Origin: an uncultured bacterium
Lineage (GTDB): Bacteria > Cyanobacteriota > Vampirovibrionia > Gastranaerophilales > Gastranaerophilaceae
Length of the DNA: 12,789 nt
Direction: 5' to 3'
Assembly (NCBI GenBank): GCA_900554385.1
Contig: USHE01000038.1
Coordinates: 1-12,789, forward strand
Both the position numbers and the translations under genes were made by a program. Positions 1 to 5,681 of the stretch are shown piece by piece (within the stretch, counting starts at the first letter, position 1; every line of letters begins with the position of its first letter). The notes under the pieces are model-generated. The model was not told where the DNA came from, ran no database searches, and saw only the letters and a program-made list of their open reading frames with translations.

Positions 1-5
1 CTGTT

Positions 6-11
6 CCTCCT
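6..11 (-). promoter_or_regulatory. Ribosome binding site of a probable gene starting just left of the window
   Basis: Read on the minus strand, this is a perfect AGGAGG followed by AACAG up to the window edge. A start codon immediately outside would sit at the ideal 5-nt spacing. Together with the minus-strand promoter candidate at 40-68, it suggests a gene divergent from the response-regulator operon. The gene itself is outside the window and cannot be identified. Confidence 0.5.
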
Positions 12-31
12 ATTTCTAATTCCACGCTTGT

Positions 32-51
32 ATAGTTTAATTCTAAACTAT
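32..51. repeat. Perfect 8-bp inverted repeat, possible operator or weak terminator
   Basis: ATAGTTTA (32-39) and TAAACTAT (44-51) are perfect inverted copies around a 4-nt spacer. The repeat overlaps the -10 of the leftward promoter candidate, so it could be a repressor site or form a hairpin in the leader RNA. On the plus strand it is followed by six T, so a weak AU-only terminator is the alternative reading; only one GC pair in the arm makes that less convincing. Confidence 0.4.
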
Positions 52-68
52 TTTTTGTAATTTTTCAA
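40..68 (-). promoter_or_regulatory. Candidate sigma70-type promoter for the divergent gene to the left
   Basis: On the minus strand, TTGAAA (68-63) and TAGAAT (45-40) are separated by exactly 17 nt. The predicted transcription start gives a leader of roughly 30 nt or more before the AGGAGG at 11-6. The -10 box overlaps the inverted repeat at 32-51. The call rests on consensus match and spacing only; AT-rich DNA gives chance matches. Confidence 0.35.
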
Positions 69-92
69 TCTTTAATAAAGCTTTATAAAATA

Positions 93-121
93 TTGAAAAT
101 TTCTACAATATCTTTTAAAAT
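93..121 (+). promoter_or_regulatory. Candidate promoter of the response regulator operon
   Basis: TTGAAA (93-98), 17-nt spacer, TAAAAT (116-121). Transcription would start near 128, giving a leader of about 17 nt that holds the GAAAGGG ribosome binding site at 134-140 before the ATG at 145. Spacing and position fit a housekeeping-sigma promoter. Confidence 0.45.
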
Positions 122-144
122 AAGTTGTAATTTGAAAGGGCATT

Positions 145-858
145 ATGACAAGTACTCAAAAACGTATTTTAATTGTTGATGATGACGACGAAATTAGAGA
201 GTTGTTGGAATTTGACGTCGCTCAAAGCGGTTATTTCGTTGACACCGCAAAAGATGGTCTGGAAGGTTTAAATAAAGCTTTAAATAACTCATATGATTTG
301 ATTTTGCTTGATGTTATGATGCCGAAAATGAACGGGTTTGATGTCGCAAAAAATATTCGTCAGGCAAAACTCGCTATTCCTATTTTAATGCTTACTGCAA
401 AAGGCACAATTGATGATAAGACAGAGGGATTTGACTGCGGAGCTGATGATTATCTCGTGAAACCCTTCGATATTCAAGAAGTTCTGTTACGTATAAGAGT
501 ACTTTTACGACGTAATCAGATTGAAGATACAACTTCTCTTTCTGATGAGATTTTAAGTGCAGGTGATATCCAAATCTTTCCGGAAACTTTGGAATGCGTC
601 ATTATCAATAAAAAAACAAAGCTTACACCAACAGAATTTGAAATTCTTTATAGCTTAATGCAGCATTTCAATCAGCCGGTAACTCTTGCAACTTTACTTG
701 ATGAAGTTTGGGGATATGACAGCAACGAAGATGTACGTATGCTGAGAGTTCATGTCGGTGGGTTGAGAAATAAAATAGAACCGGATACCAAAAATCCAAA
801 ATATCTTCATACAGTTACAAATGTTGGTTACAAACTGACTCCTTTCAGCGGAGAATAG
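145..858 (+). CDS. OmpR/PhoB-family response regulator
   Basis: A 237-residue transcription factor of a two-component system, acting in the cytoplasm on DNA. Residues 6-120 form a receiver domain: acidic pocket D12-D14, phosphoacceptor D56 in LLDVMMP, the switch T84 and the conserved K106 in VKPF. Residues about 137-233 form an OmpR-type winged helix ending in the usual GYKL hairpin; TPTEFEIL and RVHVGGLRNKIE are typical of the family. Length is normal and all receiver residues are present, so it should be phosphorylated in the ordinary way. The ATG follows GAAAGGG by 4 nt. It lies 1 nt ahead of the sensor kinase, its obvious partner. The regulon is unknown. The family is certain; no specific member (PhoB, WalR and so on) can be assigned. 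Confidence 0.95.
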   Translation: MTSTQKRILIVDDDDEIRELLEFDVAQSGYFVDTAKDGLEGLNKALNNSYDLILLDVMMPKMNGFDVAKNIRQAKLAIPILMLTAKGTIDDKTEGFDCGADDYLVKPFDIQEVLLRIRVLLRRNQIEDTTSLSDEILSAGDIQIFPETLECVIINKKTKLTPTEFEILYSLMQHFNQPVTLATLLDEVWGYDSNEDVRMLRVHVGGLRNKIEPDTKNPKYLHTVTNVGYKLTPFSGE

Positions 859-859
859 T

Positions 860-2542
860 ATGTTCTTAAATTTTAAAAGATTAAAAATAGTCGAACAAAT
901 CGGAATTGTATTTTTCTTTGCGGTTCTCATCCCAATGTGCGTGAGCGGTTTTATCATAAACAATATTAACCAGCAGTCAATGAGATATCAATTGCGGGAA
1001 TCTGCCGTATTAATTGCTAATATGGTTTCGGATGAAATAGATTTTTTCTCAAATTCAGTCAATAGCAGTCTTGAACAAATTGCATTTTCGCTAAATTTTA
1101 TACCCGGTAAAAGTCAAAAAACAAAATATTTAAAAAATGTTTCGTCAAATTTCGACAACTGCGAAAAAATTGAAATAATAAGTTCAAAAGAAGAATTGGA
1201 ACAAATTCATAAAAAAAATAACCTTGAAGATAAGGCAACTGTTTCTATTCCAATAGATAAAACGAGTTTCCTTGTAGCCACATATACAATGGAAGCTTTG
1301 CAGGATGAGCTTTTTCAATCATTAAAGGATGACGGCAGACAGATTTATGTTATGACAAATGAAGGAAAACTTATTGCCGCGCATAATTATACCGAAAATG
1401 TTTTTGAGGAAACTCTTGCACTTCTCCCTAAAAAACTGAAACTCAATACGCCTGTAATTTTTGGGGATGTCAAAAACCAGCCGCTTGTTTATGTTCACAA
1501 AAATGACCCCCGGATTACAATTATCGTAAATACAACCGAAAAAATTACCCAAAAAGCAATCAATAACAACCGCGCCAAAATAATTCTATCTTTTATCCTA
1601 GCAACACTCGTTATTATCTTTGTTACAGCATTGTATACATATTATCTTTACATCAATATAAGACAATTATTTAAAGGTATTATAGCAATTTCAAAAGGTA
1701 ATTATGAACGCCAGATAAGACTTTTGACAACTGCATTCACCCCGCATGAAATTGTTTTTCTCGCATTTGAATTTAATCGTATGGCAGGTGAAATTCACAA
1801 ATCTTACCTGCAATTAAAACAAAATAACATTGAACTAAAACAATTGAACGAATTTCGCTCAAATCTTATTGATACAGTAAGCCACGAATTAAGAACACCT
1901 CTAACGAGTATTCAAGGTTACACCTCAAGGCTTTTGCGTCAGGATATTACAATTGATGAGGAAACAAAGCAAAAGTCGCTGCGTATAATAAAAGAACAAT
2001 CCGAAAGATTAAAACGACTTATTGAAGATTTACTTACAATTCCCGATATAGAAGGAATGCGTCTGCGTACAAATATTGAACGTGTCTGGCTTCCGGAAGT
2101 TCTTGAAACAGCAAAAATGCTTGTGAAAAATAAAGACAACAAAGAAATAATTATCAATGTACCTCAAAATTTCCCTGATGTGTCAGGAGATGCCAACAGG
2201 CTTGAACAAGTTTTTGTGAACCTGATTGAAAATGCAATTAAATACGCATATCCTGCATCAAAAATTATAATAGAAGGTATTGTAGAGGATAATATTGCTA
2301 AAATATTCGTCAAAAATGACTGCGATGTAATTCCACCAAAGAAACTCAATACCCTTTTTGAAAAATTCATTAGACTTGACGATAACACAACACGCACAAC
2401 ACGCGGTACAGGTTTGGGATTATTCATTGTAAAAGGATTGATTGAAGCCATGCACGGTGAAATTAAACTTTCATCTGACAAAGACTGCGGTTTTTGTGTC
2501 GAAGTTGCCCTGAAACTTGCAGCCGATGAGGAAGTTGTTTAA
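860..2542 (+). CDS. Membrane sensor histidine kinase with HAMP domain
   Basis: A 560-residue kinase, the partner of the regulator 1 nt upstream. Order: membrane helix about 14-33; extracytoplasmic sensor about 34-238, in which QIYVMTNEGKLIAAH resembles a Cache/PAS-type sensor strand; second helix about 239-265; HAMP about 266-320; dimerisation and phosphoacceptor domain with H342 in SHELRTPL; and a catalytic ATPase domain about 440-555. The N box (N454, N458) and G2 box (GTGLG, 516-520) are intact. The G1 box reads NDCDVIP (486-492) where DxGxGIP is usual; VanS-type kinases also carry Asn at the first position, but Cys in place of the middle Gly is odd. No cysteine cluster or haem motif indicates the signal. 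The start follows GGAGAA inside the end of the previous gene, so translation is probably coupled. The stop shares its last base with the tadA start. Confidence 0.93.
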   Translation: MFLNFKRLKIVEQIGIVFFFAVLIPMCVSGFIINNINQQSMRYQLRESAVLIANMVSDEIDFFSNSVNSSLEQIAFSLNFIPGKSQKTKYLKNVSSNFDNCEKIEIISSKEELEQIHKKNNLEDKATVSIPIDKTSFLVATYTMEALQDELFQSLKDDGRQIYVMTNEGKLIAAHNYTENVFEETLALLPKKLKLNTPVIFGDVKNQPLVYVHKNDPRITIIVNTTEKITQKAINNNRAKIILSFILATLVIIFVTALYTYYLYINIRQLFKGIIAISKGNYERQIRLLTTAFTPHEIVFLAFEFNRMAGEIHKSYLQLKQNNIELKQLNEFRSNLIDTVSHELRTPLTSIQGYTSRLLRQDITIDEETKQKSLRIIKEQSERLKRLIEDLLTIPDIEGMRLRTNIERVWLPEVLETAKMLVKNKDNKEIIINVPQNFPDVSGDANRLEQVFVNLIENAIKYAYPASKIIIEGIVEDNIAKIFVKNDCDVIPPKKLNTLFEKFIRLDDNTTRTTRGTGLGLFIVKGLIEAMHGEIKLSSDKDCGFCVEVALKLAADEEVV

Positions 2543-2961
2543 TGGAAAGGGCAATTTTAGAAGCAAAAAAAGCAGACGGAGAAATTGCAGTAGGTGCAGT
2601 TATTGTAAAAAACGGCGAAATTATTTCTTCTGCGCATAACCAAAAAGAAGAATTAAATGATGTTACAGCCCACGCTGAAATTCTCGCAATCCGTATGGCT
2701 GAAAAAAAACTATCAAGCTGGAGGCTTGAAGACTGCGAAATGTTCGTAACCCTTGAACCATGCCCTATGTGCGCCTGGGCAATTGTACAATCACGTATAA
2801 AAACAGTATATTTCGGCTCTTATGACACAAATTATGGTGCGCTCGGCTCAGTTATTGATGTCAGAAAATTGTCTAATTCTCCATTGAAAGTTTACGGCGG
2901 AATTATGGAAAAAGATTGCGACGAACTTTTGAAAAAATGTTTTGAAAATTTAAGAAAATAA
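2542..2961 (+). CDS. tadA: tRNA adenosine(34) deaminase TadA
   Basis: A 139-residue zinc deaminase that converts A34 of tRNA-Arg(ACG) to inosine, so that one tRNA reads CGU, CGC and CGA. The active site is visible: H44-A-E46 (zinc ligand and proton shuttle) and P73-C-P-M-C77 (two zinc cysteines). The order HAE then PCPMC, with a C-terminal segment (YDTNYGALGSVID) typical of TadA, separates it from cytidine or guanine deaminases, although a related nucleobase deaminase is not fully excluded. The N-terminus is about 10 residues shorter than in E. coli TadA, but an in-frame stop at 2527 leaves ATG 2542 as the only plausible start. GAGGAAG lies 7 nt ahead, inside the kinase gene, and the two genes overlap by one base, so translation is probably coupled. 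An essential tRNA gene riding in a two-component operon is probably only shared transcription. Confidence 0.9.
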   Translation: MERAILEAKKADGEIAVGAVIVKNGEIISSAHNQKEELNDVTAHAEILAIRMAEKKLSSWRLEDCEMFVTLEPCPMCAWAIVQSRIKTVYFGSYDTNYGALGSVIDVRKLSNSPLKVYGGIMEKDCDELLKKCFENLRK

Positions 2962-2969
2962 TATATAAT
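2942..2969 (+). promoter_or_regulatory. Candidate promoter of the EamA permease gene
   Basis: TTGAAA (2942-2947), 16-nt spacer and a perfect TATAAT (2964-2969). The -35 lies within the end of tadA and the -10 just after its stop. Transcription near 2976 leaves a leader of about 33 nt with the strong GAGGAGAGG site at 2992-3000. The permease may therefore be transcribed separately as well as by read-through. Confidence 0.45.
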
Positions 2970-3008
2970 GATATCAAACCCCACGAATGTTGAGGAGAGG
3001 AATTTTTT

Positions 3009-3899
3009 GTGAAAAGACAGGTTACAGGTGTAATTAACGGTGCAATTGCTGCTGCAAGTTATGGCACAAATCCGCTGTTCGGACTTCCGCTTTTTGCCGG
3101 AGGAATAGGGGTTAATTCCGTACTGTTTTACAGATACGCAATTGCCGTCGGAATTTATTATTTATGGCTAAAATTCTATAAAAAATCTTCCTTAAAAATT
3201 ACAAAACAACAATTCTTCCCGCTGCTCTTTCTGGGTTTGTTTTTTTCGCTCTCATCCCTAACCCTTTTTGAGGCTTTCAAATATATTGAAGCAGGTATCG
3301 CCTGTACAATTCTTTTTATCTATCCGGTACTAGTCGCTGTTATAATGACAATATTCTTTAAAGAAAAAATGACAAAAACTGTCATCTTCTCAATTCTCAT
3401 GACGACAATAGGTATTGCCCTGCTTTACAAAGGGAAACCCGGAACTGATTTAAATTTTCACGGAATTTTAATGGTTTTTTCATCCGCACTTTTGTATGCA
3501 TTATACATCATAGGTGTAAAAAATATTCCCTCTATAAAACATATCAAAAGTGATAAGCTAAGTTTTTACGTAATGCTTTTCGGGCTTCTGGTATACATAT
3601 TCAATTTAAAATTCTGTACACAATTGCAAATTATAGACAAACCGATATTATGGCTCTGCGCTGTTGCACTGGCACTTTTCCCGACAATAATCTCGCTCGA
3701 AACTATTACAATATCCATAAAACTAATAGGTTCAACAACAACCGCTATCCTCGGAGCATTAGAACCTTTAACAGCAATTTTCTTCGGTGTAACAATTTTC
3801 CATGAACATCTTACACCAAGAATAATAACTGGCGTAATCCTTATTCTGGCAGGTGTTATATTGATTGTTACAAGAAAAATTTCTCACCGCAAAACTTAA
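3009..3899 (+). CDS. EamA-family (DMT superfamily) permease
   Basis: A 296-residue inner-membrane protein with about ten hydrophobic helices arranged as two EamA repeats (about 8-140 and 150-290). The end of each repeat shows the family pattern: YPVLVAVIMTIFFKEKMT in the first and EPLTAIFFGVTIFHEHLT in the second. Members export or exchange amino acids, sugars or other small metabolites; the substrate cannot be read from sequence. The start is GTG at 3009, supported by GAGGAGAGG 8 nt upstream. It follows tadA by 47 nt with a promoter candidate between them. The stop overlaps the stop of the convergent bioY-like gene in a shared TTAA, leaving no room for a terminator between the genes. Confidence 0.88.
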   Translation: MKRQVTGVINGAIAAASYGTNPLFGLPLFAGGIGVNSVLFYRYAIAVGIYYLWLKFYKKSSLKITKQQFFPLLFLGLFFSLSSLTLFEAFKYIEAGIACTILFIYPVLVAVIMTIFFKEKMTKTVIFSILMTTIGIALLYKGKPGTDLNFHGILMVFSSALLYALYIIGVKNIPSIKHIKSDKLSFYVMLFGLLVYIFNLKFCTQLQIIDKPILWLCAVALALFPTIISLETITISIKLIGSTTTAILGALEPLTAIFFGVTIFHEHLTPRIITGVILILAGVILIVTRKISHRKT

Positions 3900-4585
3900 A
3901 GGTACAGCCAAAGAATAATTCGCACATATTTGGCAACAAGTACAAGAATATAACTGAAAACAAAGTCATAAACTATTTTTAATCCGCTCTGCGCCGTAAT
4001 CCAATCTCCAACAAATCCCCATCCGGTATGTCTGATTGCCGCAAGACACATCATATATAAAATTCCGAGAAGATGAATGGTTAAAACTCCCATAAATACA
4101 GCTTTTGCCGTATTTTTATAAGAATAGCCTTTTTTAAGGATTAATCCTGTAAGGAATGCCGCCGGAATATATGCCAGAATATACCCGAAACCATACTCAA
4201 AAATATATCTCCACCCTCCGCCAAGTGCAAAAACCGGAAGGAAAAATAAACCTGTGATTATATAAAGTAAAATACTCGTTATCCCGAGTCTTCTGCCAAG
4301 TAACCCAACCACAAACATTACAGCAGGAATTTGAGGTATAAATTTATAAGTAAACAAATAATCACTCAGTTTGGTTGGTTCACCTGAAAATAGTTTGGCA
4401 GGGATAATAAAATGAGTTACATCAAGTTGTAAAAATGTTGAAATAACAAGTAAAAATGAACAAAAAATAAGCAGAACAAGACTCCCTACTCCTAATCTTA
4501 TTCCCTTACGCTTTTTCGGCTTAACCGTTTTCACACGGAGCTTTTTTTTAGATTGCTGTTGTTCAGCTTGTTCTTCCTGTGTCAT
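3896..4585 (-). CDS. bioY: BioY-family biotin transporter substrate-binding subunit
   Basis: A 229-residue membrane protein with six likely helices, about 33-53, 82-98, 101-119, 133-150, 159-184 and 202-227. The stretch 97-146 matches BioY closely in pattern: GRRLGITSILLY, then LPVFALGGG, then GYILAY with Ala-rich sequence and LTG. BioY is the S component that captures biotin, alone or with an ECF energising module. No ECF ATPase or T-component gene is in the window. Unusually, about 30 basic, glutamine-rich cytoplasmic residues precede the first helix, longer than in most BioY proteins, and the segment 54-80 is divergent. The start overlaps the rimI stop by 4 nt (ATGA), so the two are co-translated. 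A related ECF S component of another specificity is the main alternative. I saw no biotin operator. Confidence 0.78.
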   Translation of the reverse strand: MTQEEQAEQQQSKKKLRVKTVKPKKRKGIRLGVGSLVLLIFCSFLLVISTFLQLDVTHFIIPAKLFSGEPTKLSDYLFTYKFIPQIPAVMFVVGLLGRRLGITSILLYIITGLFFLPVFALGGGWRYIFEYGFGYILAYIPAAFLTGLILKKGYSYKNTAKAVFMGVLTIHLLGILYMMCLAAIRHTGWGFVGDWITAQSGLKIVYDFVFSYILVLVAKYVRIILWLYL

Positions 4586-5112
4586 AAAATAATTACAGCC
4601 CTTTTCAAATCCTCAAGATTTTTTTCGTATATACCTTTAAATTTATCGTAAAACATATTTTCTGTCCACATTATTAAGGCATCTTCATTATTATCTTGAT
4701 AATAACCTTTCCTTGTGCCAAGCGATTTAAAACCATATTTTTCATAAAGATTAATAGCAGGAGTATTACTCACCCGCACTTCCAGCGTAATATATTTTAC
4801 ACCACTATTACGGCAGTCTCGAATAATTGTCGAAAGTATTGATTCTGCAACTTTTTTTCTTCTGAAATCCGGAGATACTGCTATATTGGTCAAATGCGCT
4901 TCTTCCAAAATCTGCCAAGTACCCGCGTATCCCATAAGAGTTCCACCCTCATCAAATGCACAATAATATTTCGCTAAATCATTGGAAAGTTCATTAAAAA
5001 AAGATTCCTTTGACCAGTGATGGTCACCATAAGAAGCTGCTTCTATTGAAAAAACATTATCAAAATCAGCCTGCGTCATAGGTTTTATTGTAATCGGAAA
5101 TAACTCTGCCAT
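4582..5112 (-). CDS. rimI: Ribosomal protein S18-alanine N-acetyltransferase-type GNAT enzyme RimI
   Basis: A 176-residue GNAT acetyltransferase that by family transfers acetyl from acetyl-CoA to the N-terminal Ala of ribosomal protein S18. RimI hallmarks are in order: HWSKESF (32-38), EAHLTNIAVSPDFRR (71-85) with the acetyl-CoA loop RRKKVA (84-89), LEVRVSN (110-116), NLYEKYGF (121-128), and RKGYYQDNNEDALIM (134-148). E111 and Y123 correspond to the catalytic Glu and Tyr of E. coli RimI (E103, Y115). The canonical Gly of the cofactor loop is Lys, as in some other RimI proteins. A tail of about 25 residues after WTENM is extra. No Shine-Dalgarno precedes the ATG; a TAAAAT box lies 6 nt before it (see promoter), suggesting a leaderless message. 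A downstream Met would remove the first beta strand, so this start is preferred. Confidence 0.87.
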   Translation of the reverse strand: MAELFPITIKPMTQADFDNVFSIEAASYGDHHWSKESFFNELSNDLAKYYCAFDEGGTLMGYAGTWQILEEAHLTNIAVSPDFRRKKVAESILSTIIRDCRNSGVKYITLEVRVSNTPAINLYEKYGFKSLGTRKGYYQDNNEDALIMWTENMFYDKFKGIYEKNLEDLKRAVIIL

Positions 5113-5118
5113 ACAGAA

Positions 5119-5147
5119 ATTTTACCACGACTAAATTTTCAATGCAA
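5119..5147 (-). promoter_or_regulatory. Candidate leaderless promoter of rimI-bioY
   Basis: On the minus strand, TTGCAT (5147-5142), 17 nt, and TAAAAT (5124-5119) preceded by TGG, an extended -10. The predicted first transcribed base, 7 nt after the -10, is the A of the rimI ATG at 5112. No ribosome binding site lies between them, which fits a leaderless mRNA. The -35 begins 3 nt past the stop of the gene upstream. Confidence 0.45.
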
Positions 5148-5149
5148 AA

Positions 5150-5584
5150 TTATTCTAACCCTTTTTTCTCAAAATTATCTGAGCAATCCATCAAAAATCT
5201 TTTGAAATTTTCGTCAAAGTCTTTATTTTTAAGGTAGTTAATAATTTCTTCACGATTTCCCTGAATCAAAGGTTGTTCAATGGTATATTGTCCGGATTTT
5301 GTCGAAACGGCCACTTCAAGAATTCGTTCTTTGCAATTGTTGAGATTTGAAACTGATTTAATACTTAAAGAAATATCACCGAGTTCAATTACTGGTTTGG
5401 TATTTTTGAAAACCTCATTAATAGGTTGAAAAGTGCCGGTATCTGTCATTTCAAATTCAGCACGGGCTTTAATCTTTTTAAGCATTAAATCTATCTTTTC
5501 TACAGGTAAGATTTTTTCTAATTTATTTAACGGAATTTGGTTTATTTTATTATTCAAGTGCGGAGTCCCTTCAAAATTTACCAT
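5150..5584 (-). CDS. Unknown 144-residue protein, possible immunity partner of the giant gene
   Basis: I do not recognise this protein. It is soluble-looking, with no signal peptide, membrane segment, cysteine cluster or catalytic motif. The N-terminal half is lysine-rich and probably helical around residues 17-45; the middle (65-105) reads as alternating beta strands (VIELGDISLSIKSV, RILEVAVSTKSGQYTIEQ); the C-terminus (110-140) is helical and charged (EEIINYLKNKDFDENFKRF). It lies 97 nt after the stop of the giant toxin-like gene on the same strand, the usual place of an immunity or antitoxin gene; that role is inference from position alone. The ATG follows TAAAAT by 6 nt, so the gene may have its own leaderless promoter. 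AGAGG 12 nt upstream is too distant for a good ribosome binding site. Spacing, a consistent reading frame and same-strand context support a real gene. Confidence 0.7.
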   Translation of the reverse strand: MVNFEGTPHLNNKINQIPLNKLEKILPVEKIDLMLKKIKARAEFEMTDTGTFQPINEVFKNTKPVIELGDISLSIKSVSNLNNCKERILEVAVSTKSGQYTIEQPLIQGNREEIINYLKNKDFDENFKRFLMDCSDNFEKKGLE

Positions 5585-5590
5585 AAGTTT

Positions 5591-5619
5591 ATTTTACCTC
5601 TTTTTTTATGATTTAACAA
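5591..5619 (-). promoter_or_regulatory. Candidate leaderless promoter of the 144-residue gene
   Basis: On the minus strand, TTGTTA (5619-5614), 17 nt, TAAAAT (5596-5591), then 6 nt to the ATG at 5584. The predicted start is the A of the ATG, the same geometry as the rimI promoter. A 10-bp perfect inverted repeat abuts the -35. It would let the small gene be expressed independently of the giant gene upstream. Confidence 0.42.
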
Positions 5620-5620
5620 C

Positions 5621-5653
5621 CGTAAATAAATTATTTTGCTATTTTTATTTACG
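5621..5653. repeat. Perfect 10-bp inverted repeat between the giant gene and the 144-residue gene
   Basis: CGTAAATAAA (5621-5630) and TTTATTTACG (5644-5653) are exact inverted copies with a 13-nt centre. The inner end lies 1 nt upstream of the -35 candidate of the 144-residue gene. It may be an operator for a dimeric regulator or a stem in the read-through transcript. No U run follows it on the minus strand, so it is not a standard terminator for the giant gene. Confidence 0.5.
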
Positions 5654-5657
5654 TCAG

Positions 5658-5673
5658 ACCGTTAGCGGTTTTT
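5658..5673 (+). repeat. Short hairpin ACCG-TTAG-CGGT followed by T5
   Basis: ACCG (5658-5661) pairs with CGGT (5666-5669) around TTAG, and T5 (5669-5673) follows on the plus strand. In form it is a minimal plus-strand terminator, but both flanking genes are on the minus strand, where the hairpin lacks a U run. It could stop antisense transcription or be chance; a 4-bp stem is short. Confidence 0.25.
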
Positions 5674-5681
5674 GTGTGCAA

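Noticed and set aside
5658..5673. The ACCG/CGGT hairpin as the terminator of the giant gene
   Set aside because: The T run follows the hairpin only on the plus strand, opposite to the direction of the gene; the stem has only 4 pairs.
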